Assembly: GCA_945870035.1 (NCBI GenBank)
Contig: CAMBQQ010000013.1
Coordinates: 1 to 53,724 of the forward strand
DNA: 53,724 nucleotides
DNA from: Rhizobium sp. Q54
GTDB taxonomy: Bacteria; Pseudomonadota; Alphaproteobacteria; Rhizobiales; Xanthobacteraceae
Direction of reading: 5' to 3'
Positions within the stretch are counted from its first letter, which is position 1. Every line of letters begins with the position of its first letter. Shown here one piece after another: positions 1 through 9,054 of this stretch. The position numbers were made by a program, and so were the translations under genes. Under the pieces are notes generated by a model. That model ran no database searches, was not told where the DNA came from, and saw only the letters and a program-made list of their open reading frames with translations.

Positions 1-146
1 GAGGGAAAAGGCAGCTTGTGCCACCCTCAACAGGACGCCGGGTGCATACGGCGGAGCCGCACCGGCGTCAGATCATCTGCCAATTGCCCGCCGATCCGCG
101 CGGGCTAACGATCACGCAGCAAAAACGCTATTGTTCGAGGTGCCCT
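1..146. repeat. Terminal inverted repeat, left copy (end of a probable IS element)
   Basis: This 146-bp stretch is the exact reverse complement of 53578-53723. Immediately inside it the sequence becomes the middle of a dctP-like gene, whose 5' part is missing. The right copy adjoins a different broken gene, so the shared sequence is most simply the end of an element present at both places. No complete transposase frame fits in 146 bp and I cannot assign an IS family. A contig stopping inside a multi-copy element is a common assembly outcome and could explain why only the end is seen. Confidence 0.85.
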
Positions 147-905
147 TACATCAATCCCGGCTACCAGCCCGGCCGCTTCCCGATCATCGGCGCCGGCGAA
201 CTGCCGTTCCTGATCGCCAACGGCAAGGCCGGCTCGCAGGCGCTCGACGCCTGGTACCGCAAATACGCCGACAAGGAGATGAAGGACGCCAAATTCTGCC
301 TCGCCTTCGTGCACGATCCGGGCACGTTCCACTCCAAGGCCAAGAAGATCATGGTGCCGGCCGACATCAAGGGCATGAAAATCCGCCCGGCGCACGCCAC
401 CATGGCGACCTTCGTGACGCAGCTCGGCGGCACCAACGTGCAATCGAGCGCGCCGGAAGTGCGCGACATTCTCGAGAAGGGCGTCGCCGACGCGGTGACC
501 TTCCCGTGGGGCTCGATCCCGCTGTTCGGCATCGACAAGGTGACCAAGTATCACATGGAAGTGCCGCTCTATGTGACCACCTTCGCCTTCGTCTTCAACA
601 AGGACAAATACGCGCAGATGTCGGCGGCGCAGAAGAAGGTGATCGACAATCACTGCACCAACGAATGGGCGCTGAAAGTGGCGGCGAACTGGGCCGACTT
701 CGAGCATGCCGGCATCGGCAAGCTCAAGGCCGATTCGGCGCATGAGGTCTACGCCATCACGCCGGCGCAACTGGCCGAGTGGAAGACCGCGGCGCAGCCG
801 CTGGAAAAAACCTGGGCCGACAACGTCAAGAAGGCCGGCGGCGACAGCGCGGCCATCATGAAAGAGCTCAAGGCCGAGCTGACCAAGTTCAAAGCGGCCT
901 ATTGA
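147..905 (+). CDS. dctP: TRAP transporter substrate-binding protein, DctP family (5'-truncated)
   Basis: This is the C-terminal ~250 residues of a periplasmic solute receptor that delivers an organic acid to a DctQM permease. The frame enters from the terminal repeat and becomes recognisable at YINPGYQPGRFP. Typical TRAP receptor features follow: PADIKGMKIRPAHATMATFV, then a GGTNV segment, then APEVRDILEKGVADAVTFPW, the region that carries the carboxylate-gripping arginine and the binding cleft. The signal peptide and first ~80 residues are absent, having been replaced by the 1-146 repeat. Its TGA overlaps the ATG of the next gene by one base (TGATG), so it is the first gene of a dctPQM operon. 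The substrate cannot be read from sequence; the downstream enzymes suggest an aromatic or 2-oxo acid. As it stands the gene is partial. Confidence 0.85.
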   Translation, partial: YINPGYQPGRFPIIGAGELPFLIANGKAGSQALDAWYRKYADKEMKDAKFCLAFVHDPGTFHSKAKKIMVPADIKGMKIRPAHATMATFVTQLGGTNVQSSAPEVRDILEKGVADAVTFPWGSIPLFGIDKVTKYHMEVPLYVTTFAFVFNKDKYAQMSAAQKKVIDNHCTNEWALKVAANWADFEHAGIGKLKADSAHEVYAITPAQLAEWKTAAQPLEKTWADNVKKAGGDSAAIMKELKAELTKFKAAY

Positions 906-1432
906 TGCAAGGTCCAACGGGGACACGCGGTCCCGTCGATCGATTTATCGATCTGATCGAGGTGACGGCGGCGGGATTTCTCGCCGTCGTCACCTTGCTC
1001 ACTTTCGTGTCGGTGCTGCTGCGCTATTTTTTCGCCTGGGCGATCCCCGACAGCTATGACTTCACCCGCCTGCTTCTCGGCATCGTCATCTTCTGGGGCA
1101 TCGCGGTGGCGAGCTATCGCGGCGATCATATCAGCGTCGACCTCCTGTGGTCGGCATCGCCACCGTGGGCGAAGCGGACGATGGATGTGTTTTCCGCCAT
1201 CGTGACTTTGGTGGCCATGGCCGCCTTCACCTGGATGTTCGCCCTCAAGGTCCTCGGCACCCGCGCCGACAATGTCGGCACCTTCGACCTGCGCCAGCCG
1301 GTCTGGATCTATTACGCCGTCGCCTGGATCGGGCTTGGCTCTGCGGTGCTGCTGCTCGTCGTGCGCACCTTCCGCCTCGTCACCGCGCCGGAAAAACTGA
1401 CGACGGCGCGCGATCCGCAAGTTCTGGAATAA
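905..1432 (+). CDS. dctQ: TRAP transporter small permease, DctQ family
   Basis: This 175-residue inner-membrane protein has four predicted hydrophobic helices: about 22-45 (GFLAVVTLLTFVSVLLRYFF), 55-75, 95-115 and 133-155. That is the layout of the small TRAP subunit that pairs with DctM. The open frame extends further upstream, but the ATG at 905 overlaps the dctP stop and gives the usual family length, so I chose it. The motif with GDHISVDLL after the second helix is typical of DctQ. It works with the 1443-2744 protein in Na+-driven uptake of the ligand brought by the receptor. Confidence 0.88.
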   Translation: MQGPTGTRGPVDRFIDLIEVTAAGFLAVVTLLTFVSVLLRYFFAWAIPDSYDFTRLLLGIVIFWGIAVASYRGDHISVDLLWSASPPWAKRTMDVFSAIVTLVAMAAFTWMFALKVLGTRADNVGTFDLRQPVWIYYAVAWIGLGSAVLLLVVRTFRLVTAPEKLTTARDPQVLE

Positions 1433-1442
1433 GGCTGCCGTT

Positions 1443-2744
1443 ATGAGTTCCGATGCTATCGCCGCCACCGGGTTTATCGCGCTGTTCGTGTTGATGATGC
1501 TGCGCGTGCCGGTCGGCATCGCCATGGGTCTCGTCGGCGTGCTCGGCTTTGGCTACATCAACGGTGACATCGGACCGGCGTTGCGGCTGCTGGCGCAATC
1601 GCCGATCCGCACCGCCACCGACGCCGAATTCGCCGTCATCCCGTTGTTCCTGCTGATGGGCGCCTTCGCCTCGGCCTCCGGCATGAGCCGCGAACTGTTC
1701 CGCGCCTCGAATACGTTTCTCGGTCATTTCAAGGGCGGCCTCGGCATCGCCACCATCGCCGCCTGCGGCGGCTTCGCCGCGATCTGCGGCTCGTCGGTCG
1801 CCACCGCCGCCACCTTCTCCAAGGTCGCCTATCCGGAGATGCGCGCACACGGCTATCCGCAAAGCTTCGCTACCGGCGTCATCGCCGCCGGCGGCTCGCT
1901 CGGCATCATGATTCCGCCCTCGACCGTGCTGGCCATCTACGGACTGATCACCGAGCAAGACATCGGAAAACTGTTCATTGCCGCGATCATCCCGGGAATT
2001 ATCGCCGTCGCCATGTATATCGCGACCATCAATATCATCGCCTACCTGCGCCCGAATTTCCTGCCGTCGACGCCACGTCATTCCTGGGCGGAACGCTTCG
2101 AGGCACTGCGCAATATCTGGGCAGTGGCGCTGCTGTTTGTGTTCGTCATCGGCGGCATCTATGGCGGCCTGTTCACGGCGACCGAAGCGGCCGGCATGGG
2201 CGCGGCCGGCGCCTTAATCATTTCGGTGGCGCGGCGAAGTCTGTCGCGCGAGGATTTCTGGAAGGCTTTGATCGAATCGCTGCGCACCACCGCGTCGGTC
2301 TTCACCATCCTGATCGGCGCGCTGATTTTCGGTTACTTCCTCACCATCACCCAGACGCCACAGAAGCTGACCGAATTTCTCACCGGGCTCGGCCTCGGCT
2401 CTTACGGCGTTTTGGCGCTGATCATGCTGATGTATCTGGTGCTTGGCTGCCTGATGGACGCGATGGCGATGATCATCCTGACCATCCCGATCGTGTTCCC
2501 GGTGGTCAAGGCGCTCGGCTTCGACCCGATCTGGTTCGGCGTCATCATCGTCATGACGGTCGAACTCGGCCTGATCCATCCGCCGGTCGGCATGAACGTC
2601 TTCGTCATCAAGAGCGTCATCAAGGACGTCAAGCTATCGACGATTTTCTATGGCGTGATGCCCTTCGTCCTGACCGACATCCTGCGGCTCATCATCCTGA
2701 TCGCCTTCCCGATTCTGGCGCTCTGGCTGCCCTCGCATATGTAG
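1443..2744 (+). CDS. dctM: TRAP transporter large permease, DctM family
   Basis: This 433-residue polytopic membrane protein is the transporting subunit of a TRAP system, of normal length for the family. Family motifs visible include GIAMGLVGVLGF near the N-terminus, PLFLLMGAFASASGMS, the glycine/alanine-rich GGFAAICGSSVATAATF, PPSTVLAIYGLITEQDIGKL and, near the C-terminus, ELGLIHPPVGMNVFV. It starts 10 bases after dctQ. The next gene, a ThDP enzyme, follows after 48 bases on the same strand, suggesting that uptake and first catabolic step are co-expressed. Confidence 0.92.
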   Translation: MSSDAIAATGFIALFVLMMLRVPVGIAMGLVGVLGFGYINGDIGPALRLLAQSPIRTATDAEFAVIPLFLLMGAFASASGMSRELFRASNTFLGHFKGGLGIATIAACGGFAAICGSSVATAATFSKVAYPEMRAHGYPQSFATGVIAAGGSLGIMIPPSTVLAIYGLITEQDIGKLFIAAIIPGIIAVAMYIATINIIAYLRPNFLPSTPRHSWAERFEALRNIWAVALLFVFVIGGIYGGLFTATEAAGMGAAGALIISVARRSLSREDFWKALIESLRTTASVFTILIGALIFGYFLTITQTPQKLTEFLTGLGLGSYGVLALIMLMYLVLGCLMDAMAMIILTIPIVFPVVKALGFDPIWFGVIIVMTVELGLIHPPVGMNVFVIKSVIKDVKLSTIFYGVMPFVLTDILRLIILIAFPILALWLPSHM

Positions 2745-2792
2745 GCTCGGTCCGACTGACTTCGTTTCCTTTACGGCAAACAGGATAATCGC

Positions 2793-4502
2793 GTGTTCAC
2801 AGCAGGTACGGCCTTTCTCGAAGCTCTCAAGGAGGCCGGCGTCTCCTATATTTTCGCCAATCTCGGCAGCGACCATCCGGCCATTGTCGAGTCGGTCGCC
2901 GAGGGCAGAGCGAGCGGCCGCGGCTTCCCGACGATGCTGACCTGCCCGAATGAAATGGTGGCGCTGTCCGCCGCGCATGGCTATGCGCAGGTGACCGGGC
3001 AAGCGCAGGCCGTCATCGTCCATGTCGAATGCGGCACCCAGGCGCTCGGTGGCGCCGTGCACAATGCGCTGCGCGGCCGCGTGCCGGTGCTGATTTTCGC
3101 CGGCGCCACGCCCTACACGCAGGAAGGCGAACTGAAGGGGTCGCGCAACGAATGGATCCAATGGATCCAGGACATTGCCGACCAGCGCGGCATCGTCCGC
3201 AATTACGGCAAGTTCGACTATGAATTCCGCACCGGCCGCAACATCAAGCAGGTGACGCACCGGGCGATGCAGCTGGCCAAGAGCGATCCGAAGGGCCCGG
3301 TCTATCTCGTCGGCGCGCGCGAGGTGATGGAGGAAGACGTCACGCCGGTCGCCATCGACATGGCCGAATGGCCGGCGATCGCGCCGCTGCCGCTGCGCGC
3401 CAGCGACGCCACCGAACTCGCACAGGCGCTCAACGGCGCCAAGCGGCCGCTGGTGGTGACGAGCGCTGTCGGCCGCAATGCCGTCGCCGTCCCCGAACTT
3501 ATCAAACTATGCCAACGCCTCGGCATCGGCGTGCTGGAACAGTCACCGGTGTGCATGAACTATCCGCCGGAAGATGCGCTGTATCTCGGCAACCGCTGGA
3601 GCGAGCCCTATCAGGAACCGGCGCTGGCCGACGCCGACGTCGTGCTGGTGCTCGACTCGGACGCGCCCTGGGTTCCGGCGGTCAGCAAACCATCGCCGGG
3701 CGCCAAGGTTTTCCATATCGACGTCGATCCGCTCAAGCTCGACATTCCGTTGTGGTACTTCAAGGCGCAGCGCGTGTTCCAGGCCGATTGCGCCACCGCT
3801 CTGGCGCAGATCAACGATACGCTCGACGGCATGACCATCGATGCCGCCAAAGCCAAAGAGCGCAAGGCGCATTACGGCAAGGTGCATGAGGCGCTGGCGG
3901 CGCAATGGAACGAGCGCGAACAGGAAACCGGCATTGTCACGCCAGAATCCTTCACCGCCGCCTTGCGCAAACATATCGGCGACGACGCCATCATCCTGTC
4001 CGAGTCGATCACCAACTACCCGACCGTCATCAACCATTTGCGGCCATCGAAGCCGGGCTCTTATTTCCTCAGCGGCGGCTCGTCGCTCGGCTGGCACGGC
4101 GGCGCCGCCATCGGCGCCAAGCTGGCGTGCCCGGACCGGCTGGTGGTCGCGTTCAGCGGCGACGGCTCCTACATGTTTTCGGTGCCGTCCTCGGTGCACT
4201 GGATGGCGCGCAAATACCACACGCCGTTCCTGCAAATTATCTACAACAATGGCGGCTGGCGCTCGCCGAAAATGTCGACGCTCGCCGTTCATCCCGATGG
4301 CTATGCCAGCCGCGCCAACGAGATCGGCGTCGAGTTCGATCCGGCGCCCGATCATGCCGCCATTGCCGCCGCCGCCGGCGGCGCTTTCGCGCGCAAGATC
4401 GATAAGCCGGAGGACGTGGAAGCCGCCATCATTGAGGCCTTGCGTGCGGTGCGCGAGGAAAAGCGCTGCGCGGTGCTCGACGTGCGGGTGCCGCATCTTT
4501 AA
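2793..4502 (+). CDS. ThDP-dependent 2-oxo acid decarboxylase-like protein (benzoylformate decarboxylase/acetolactate synthase family), copy 1
   Basis: The 569-residue protein has the three-domain plan of ThDP enzymes: PYR domain ~1-170, central domain ~190-330, PP domain ~370-569. The ThDP/Mg site starts at G456-D457-G458-S and ends at the N485-N486 pair. The PYR domain matches benzoylformate decarboxylase at the catalytic positions I can align by eye: S26 in NLGSDHP, E54 in PNEMVA (the activating glutamate) and H77 in IVHVECGT. Known family members decarboxylate aryl-2-oxo acids or condense pyruvate, so a decarboxylase role is inferred, not proven. The start is a GTG preceded by AGGATAA. It sits between dctM and an aldehyde dehydrogenase, which would oxidise an aldehyde product. 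A second, divergent copy lies at 6267-7973. Confidence 0.82.
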   Translation: MFTAGTAFLEALKEAGVSYIFANLGSDHPAIVESVAEGRASGRGFPTMLTCPNEMVALSAAHGYAQVTGQAQAVIVHVECGTQALGGAVHNALRGRVPVLIFAGATPYTQEGELKGSRNEWIQWIQDIADQRGIVRNYGKFDYEFRTGRNIKQVTHRAMQLAKSDPKGPVYLVGAREVMEEDVTPVAIDMAEWPAIAPLPLRASDATELAQALNGAKRPLVVTSAVGRNAVAVPELIKLCQRLGIGVLEQSPVCMNYPPEDALYLGNRWSEPYQEPALADADVVLVLDSDAPWVPAVSKPSPGAKVFHIDVDPLKLDIPLWYFKAQRVFQADCATALAQINDTLDGMTIDAAKAKERKAHYGKVHEALAAQWNEREQETGIVTPESFTAALRKHIGDDAIILSESITNYPTVINHLRPSKPGSYFLSGGSSLGWHGGAAIGAKLACPDRLVVAFSGDGSYMFSVPSSVHWMARKYHTPFLQIIYNNGGWRSPKMSTLAVHPDGYASRANEIGVEFDPAPDHAAIAAAAGGAFARKIDKPEDVEAAIIEALRAVREEKRCAVLDVRVPHL

Positions 4503-4581
4503 GACCCGATATGAGACGCTGCGCCGCAGTCCGGCGGCTTGGCGACCGTTATAGAGTGAAACAAACCTGGGGGAGGAAGAC

Positions 4582-6024
4582 ATGAACGTATCGCTTCTGA
4601 TCAACGGCGCCGATGTCGCCGCGATCGACAAAAAGACTTTCGACCGGCTCGACCCGTTCACCGGCAGCGTCGCCAGCACCTCGCCGGCCGGCAAGGTTGC
4701 CGACGTCAACGCCGCCTGCGACGCCGCCGCCGCCGCGTTTCCGGCCTGGTCGGAAACCGGCCCGAACGAACGGCGCAAGCTGCTGCTGAAGGCGGCCGAC
4801 CTGCTCGAAGCGAAAACGCCCGAGTTCATCAAGCTGACCATGGAAGAAACCGGCGCGACCGGGCCATGGGGCGGCTTCAACGTCATGTTCGCCGCCAAGA
4901 TTCTGCGCGAAGCTGCCTGCATGACCACCATGATCCATGGCGAGGTCATTCCGTCAGACAAGCCGGGCTGCATGTCGATGGCGATCCGGCAGCCGGCCGG
5001 CGTCTGCGTCGGCATTGCGCCGTGGAATGCACCGGTCATTCTCGGCGTGCGCTCGGTGGCGATGCCGCTCGCCTGCGGCAACACCGTGGTGATGAAGGCG
5101 TCGGAAACCTGCCCCGCCACCCATATGCTGATCGGCAAGGTGTTGCAGGAAGCCGGCATTCCGAAGGGCGTCATCAACGTCGTCACTCATTCGCGCGAGG
5201 ACGCGCCGCAGGTGGTCGAGGCGCTGATCGCGCATCCGGCCGTGCGCCGCATCAACTTCACCGGCTCGAGCCATGTCGGCCGCATCGTCGCGCAGATCGC
5301 GGCGAAACATCTCAAGCCGGTGCTGCTCGAACTCGGCGGCAAGGCGCCGCTGCTGGTGCTCGACGACGCCAATATCGACGACGCGGTGAACGGCGCAGCG
5401 TTCGGCGCCTTCATGCATATGGGCCAGATCTGTATGTCGACCGAGCGCATCGTCGTCGACAACAAGATCGCCGACGACTTCGTCGGCAAGCTCGCCGCCA
5501 AGGCGAACGGCCTGCCCTTCGGCGATCCGCGCGGCAAAGTCGTGCTCGGCTCGCTGGTCAGCGAGCATTCCGCCAACCGGATGCAGGAGCTGCTTGACGA
5601 TGCCGTCAGCAAAGGTGCCAAGCTGGTCGCCGGCGGCAAGCGCGACGGCACCGCCTGGTCGGCAACATTGCTCGACCACGTCAACCCGCAGATGAAGATC
5701 TACCGCGAGGAATCGTTCGGTCCGGTGAAGAGCATCATCCGTGTCGATGGCGACGACGAAGCGGTCAGCATCGCCAACGACACCGAATACGGTCTGTCGT
5801 CCGCCGTGTTCAGCCAGAACATCCAGCGCGCCATGGCGGTGGCCAAGCGCATCCAGTCCGGCATTTGCCACATCAACGGCCCGACGGTGAACGACGAGCC
5901 GCAGATGCCGTTCGGCGGCACCAAGGATTCCGGTTACGGGCGCTTCGGCGGTGTCGGTGCGATTGCCGAATTCACCGAACTGCGCTGGATCACCATCGAG
6001 AGCCACCAGCACTATCCGTTCTGA
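4582..6024 (+). CDS. NAD(P)-dependent aldehyde dehydrogenase (vanillin/salicylaldehyde/benzaldehyde dehydrogenase-like)
   Basis: This 480-residue protein is a full-length aldehyde dehydrogenase. It has the oxyanion-hole asparagine N149 in APWNAP, general base E250 in LLELGGKAPLLVLDDA and catalytic C284 in GQICMSTERIVV. The C-terminal KDSGYGRFGG stretch is usual for the family. The shorter ~480-residue form with MSTERIVV around the nucleophile resembles enzymes acting on aromatic aldehydes. The ATG at 4582 follows a strong GGGGAGGAAG ribosome site. Between two ThDP decarboxylase-like genes, its likely job is oxidising the aldehyde they release to the carboxylic acid. Aliphatic aldehydes remain possible. 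Confidence 0.9.
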   Translation: MNVSLLINGADVAAIDKKTFDRLDPFTGSVASTSPAGKVADVNAACDAAAAAFPAWSETGPNERRKLLLKAADLLEAKTPEFIKLTMEETGATGPWGGFNVMFAAKILREAACMTTMIHGEVIPSDKPGCMSMAIRQPAGVCVGIAPWNAPVILGVRSVAMPLACGNTVVMKASETCPATHMLIGKVLQEAGIPKGVINVVTHSREDAPQVVEALIAHPAVRRINFTGSSHVGRIVAQIAAKHLKPVLLELGGKAPLLVLDDANIDDAVNGAAFGAFMHMGQICMSTERIVVDNKIADDFVGKLAAKANGLPFGDPRGKVVLGSLVSEHSANRMQELLDDAVSKGAKLVAGGKRDGTAWSATLLDHVNPQMKIYREESFGPVKSIIRVDGDDEAVSIANDTEYGLSSAVFSQNIQRAMAVAKRIQSGICHINGPTVNDEPQMPFGGTKDSGYGRFGGVGAIAEFTELRWITIESHQHYPF

Positions 6025-6048
6025 TTTTTCCGTCGCAGCGTTTGCGCT

Positions 6049-6158
6049 CCCTCCCCCTGAAAGGGGGAGGGTCGGGGTGGGGGTCGCATGCGCTCAATGA
6101 CCCCCACCCGCCCACCTTGCTTCGCAAGGCGGGCGACCTCCCCCTTACAGGGGGAGGT
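6049..6158. repeat. Composite palindromic (REP-like) intergenic element
   Basis: The element has nested inverted repeats. CCCTCCCCCT/AGGGGGAGGG lies at 6049-6071, GGGTGGGGGT at 6075-6084 pairs with ACCCCCACCC at 6100-6109, a CCTTGC/GCAAGG hairpin lies near 6115-6129, and ACCTCCCCCT/AGGGGGAGGT lies at 6136-6158. A related element occurs at 10276-10413. This type of C-rich/G-rich mosaic palindrome is scattered between genes in rhizobial and Rhodopseudomonas-like genomes. It may act as an mRNA 3'-end structure for the aldehyde dehydrogenase. Confidence 0.75.
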
Positions 6159-6266
6159 GAAGAAAGCGGCTCCGTTGTCAGCCCCGCGCCCGTCGCGTAG
6201 AACACCCGGAAAATCAGTATTCGCCGCATGCTTTGGCGCGGACGACGTTTTCGTGGGACGAAACAA

Positions 6267-7973
6267 ATGAGCGCGACGCCGACGACCGGGCCCCGGCCTG
6301 CCATTGCCGCCGAGGCGTTTTTGCGCGCACTCGCCGACCACGGCGTCGATTACATGTTCGCCAATCCCGGCACCGATTTCCCGCCGATCGTCGAAGCCTT
6401 CAGCCGCGCCAAGAAGACCAACGCCAAGGTGCCGCTGCCGGTGCTGGTGCCGCACGAGAACCTCGCGGTCGCCATGGCGCATGGCGCGCATCTGATGAAC
6501 GGACGACCGCAGGCGGTGATGGTGCATGTCAATGTCGGCACCGCCAACACCATCAACAACCTCACCAACCTGTCGCGCGACCGCGTGCCGCTCATTCTCG
6601 CCGCCGGCCGCACGCCGATCACCGAGAAGGGCACGTTCGGTTCGCGCTCGCGGCCGATTCACTGGGCGCAGGAAATGTTCGACCAGGCCGGCATGGTGCG
6701 CGAACTGGTGAAGTGGGATTACGAACTGCGAACGCCGGGTCAGGTCGGCGACGTCGTCGCGCGTTCGGTCGAGGTGGCGATGGCGCATCCGCGCGGGCCG
6801 GTCTATCTGGTGCTGCCGCGCGAGCCGTTGTCGGCGCCGGTCGCCGAGCCGATCGCGCCGATCAAGCCGCGCGCCGCCGCCGCGCGCGTGCATCCCGATC
6901 CGAAAGCCATCGCGACGTTGGCGGAATGGATCGCCGGCGCCGAGCGGCCTTTGATCATTACCTCGGTGCTGCCGTCGGACGCGGTGCGTGCGCTCGCCGC
7001 TGTGGCCGAGCGCTGCGCCATTCCGGTGATCACGCACAATCCGCGCAGCGTCTGCCTGCCGTCGAGCCATCCGATGCATTTCGGCTATGAGCCGGGCGCG
7101 CTGCTCGCCGATGCCGATTTGGTGATTGCGCTTGAGTCGGATGTGCCGTGGATGCCGCATCTGCAAAATCCGCCGGCCGGCGCGCGCATCGTCCATGTCG
7201 GCGAGGATCCGTTCTTCGTGCGCTATCCGATGCGCTCGTTCCCCTGCGATCTCGCGGTGCAGGCCGGCGTCGTCAATGCGCTGGAGGCGTTGGAAAGCGC
7301 GGTTGGTTCACGCCTGCAAGCGGCGGAGGCGCGGATTTCGGCGCGGCGCACGCGGCTGGCCGAGCGCATGCAGAAGCGGCGCGCGCAACTGGCCAAGGAT
7401 TCGGCCGTGGGCGAGACGATTTCGCCGGCCTATTTGTCGCGCGCCATCGGCGAATGCGTCGGCGAGGATGCCGTCATTTTCAACGAATACCCGCTGCGCG
7501 CCGACCACTGTCCGCGAGAAAAGCCCGGCACCCTGTATGCGCTGGGCCCGGCCGGCGGCCTCGGCTGGGGCTTAGGGGCCGCGCTCGGCGCCAAGCTCGC
7601 CGCGCCCGACAAGCTCATCGTCGCGACGCTCGGCGACGGCGCCTACATGTTCTCCAATCCGACCGTGGGCCACTGGGTGGCCGAGAGGCACAACCTGCCC
7701 ATCCTGACCATCGTCTTCAACAACAGCCGCTACGGCGCCGTTCGCAACTCGACTTTGGCGATGTTCAAGGACGGCGTATCCGGCGAAACCGACGGCCGCG
7801 AACTGGCCGACCTCGATCCGGCGCCGCCCTATGACGAAATGGCGAAGGCGCAGGGCGCACACGCCGAGCGCGTGGAAAATCCGGCCGATCTGCCGGCGGC
7901 GCTGGCGCGGGCCCGCGATGCGGTGGTCAACGACAAGCGCCAGGCGCTGCTCAATGTCATAACCCCGTACTAA
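6267..7973 (+). CDS. ThDP-dependent decarboxylase/acetolactate-synthase-like protein, copy 2
   Basis: The protein has 568 residues and the same domain order as the 2793-4502 gene, but it is clearly diverged from it. The PYR-domain catalytic positions are T36 (NPGTDFPP, in place of the serine), E64 (VPHENLAVAM) and H87 (MVHVNVGT). The ThDP motif begins at G456-D457-G458 and closes with FNNSRYGAV. The serine-to-threonine change and the different substrate-facing loops suggest a different 2-oxo acid or a carboligase role. The frame is open further upstream (6228), but the ATG at 6267 gives the better alignment with copy 1. It is separated from the aldehyde dehydrogenase by the REP-like element, so it may have its own promoter. 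It is followed by an amidohydrolase 61 bases on. Confidence 0.82.
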   Translation: MSATPTTGPRPAIAAEAFLRALADHGVDYMFANPGTDFPPIVEAFSRAKKTNAKVPLPVLVPHENLAVAMAHGAHLMNGRPQAVMVHVNVGTANTINNLTNLSRDRVPLILAAGRTPITEKGTFGSRSRPIHWAQEMFDQAGMVRELVKWDYELRTPGQVGDVVARSVEVAMAHPRGPVYLVLPREPLSAPVAEPIAPIKPRAAAARVHPDPKAIATLAEWIAGAERPLIITSVLPSDAVRALAAVAERCAIPVITHNPRSVCLPSSHPMHFGYEPGALLADADLVIALESDVPWMPHLQNPPAGARIVHVGEDPFFVRYPMRSFPCDLAVQAGVVNALEALESAVGSRLQAAEARISARRTRLAERMQKRRAQLAKDSAVGETISPAYLSRAIGECVGEDAVIFNEYPLRADHCPREKPGTLYALGPAGGLGWGLGAALGAKLAAPDKLIVATLGDGAYMFSNPTVGHWVAERHNLPILTIVFNNSRYGAVRNSTLAMFKDGVSGETDGRELADLDPAPPYDEMAKAQGAHAERVENPADLPAALARARDAVVNDKRQALLNVITPY

Positions 7974-8034
7974 ACGCTGGCCGCGGCCGACACAGCACGA
8001 TAACAAGTCGCAAAGATATTGACGGAGAGTTCCC

Positions 8035-9051
8035 ATGCGCATCGACGCCTATACCCATTTCATGCCGAGCCGGATGTTCAAGATTCTGGTTGACAGCGGC
8101 TATCCGGATATCGGCAAGCGCATGCGCGAAGTGCCGTGCATCCACGATCTCGATATCCGCAAGAAAGTGGTCGACACGTTTCCGGACTACGCGCAGATTT
8201 TGTCCTTCGCCATGCCGCCGCTGGAAGTGTTCGCCAAAGGCGACGGCGCCAAGGTCGAGGAATATGCCCGGCTGATCAACGACGAACTCGCCGAGATTAT
8301 CGCCAAGGATAAAGGCCATTTCCCCGGCTGGGTGGCGCAGGGCGCGCTCGGTGCTGCCGACGCCGGCGTTGCCGAGGCGCAGCGCGCGATCAAGAACGGT
8401 GCGCTCGGCGTGCAGATTTACACCAACGTGGCCGGCGTGCCGCTCGACGATCCGAAGTTCGAGCCGTTCTTCGCCGCGATGGAAAAACTCGACAAACCGA
8501 TCTGGCTGCACCCGGCACGCAATGCCAGCATTCCGGACTACGCCAGCGAAAAGACGTCCAAGTACGAAATCTGGTGGACCTTCGGCTGGTCCTACGAAAC
8601 CGCCGCCGCGATGGCGCGGCTGGTGTTCTCCAAGCTGATGGACAAGTATCCGAAACTCAAGATCATCACCCACCACTTCGGCGGCATCGTGCCGATGCTG
8701 GAAGGCCGCATCGGCCCCGGCTGGGACCAGCTCGGTTCACGCACCTCGGGCGAAGACCTCGGCAAATTGCTTGGCGAACTGAAGAAGCGCCCGCTCGATT
8801 ACTTCAAGCACTCGTTCTACACCGACACCGCGACCTTCTCGTCGGAAGCCGGCATGACGATGGGCCTGTCGTTCTACGATCACGACAAGATCGTGTTCGC
8901 CTCCGACTGTCCGTTCGATCCGGAAAAGGGCACAATGTACACGCGCGACGCGCTGCGCTTTCTTGAAGCGGCCAACATCTCCAAGGCCGAGCGCGAAGCG
9001 ATCGCCTACGGCAATCTTGAGCGGATTACAGGCACCAAGCTGGTTAAATAA
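8035..9051 (+). CDS. Amidohydrolase family 2 protein (ACMSD-type decarboxylase/hydrolase)
   Basis: This 338-residue TIM-barrel protein belongs to the amidohydrolase_2 (2-amino-3-carboxymuconate-semialdehyde decarboxylase-like) family. That family includes non-oxidative decarboxylases of aromatic acids and ring-cleavage products. Candidate metal and catalytic residues are H8, H159 (WLHPAR), H213/H214 (ITHHFGG) and D291 (FASDCPFDP). The usual N-terminal HxH metal pair reads Y6-T-H8, so the first histidine is a tyrosine. The start follows GGAGAG at good spacing. Only 3 bases separate it from the FAD monooxygenase, so the two are almost surely co-translated in an aromatic pathway. Confidence 0.85.
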   Translation: MRIDAYTHFMPSRMFKILVDSGYPDIGKRMREVPCIHDLDIRKKVVDTFPDYAQILSFAMPPLEVFAKGDGAKVEEYARLINDELAEIIAKDKGHFPGWVAQGALGAADAGVAEAQRAIKNGALGVQIYTNVAGVPLDDPKFEPFFAAMEKLDKPIWLHPARNASIPDYASEKTSKYEIWWTFGWSYETAAAMARLVFSKLMDKYPKLKIITHHFGGIVPMLEGRIGPGWDQLGSRTSGEDLGKLLGELKKRPLDYFKHSFYTDTATFSSEAGMTMGLSFYDHDKIVFASDCPFDPEKGTMYTRDALRFLEAANISKAEREAIAYGNLERITGTKLVK

Positions 9052-9054
9052 AAG

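Noticed and set aside
1..146. Coding start of the dctP gene at GTG 18
   Set aside because: Residues before about 44 come from the shared terminal repeat and do not resemble a receptor signal peptide; the frame is open by chance.
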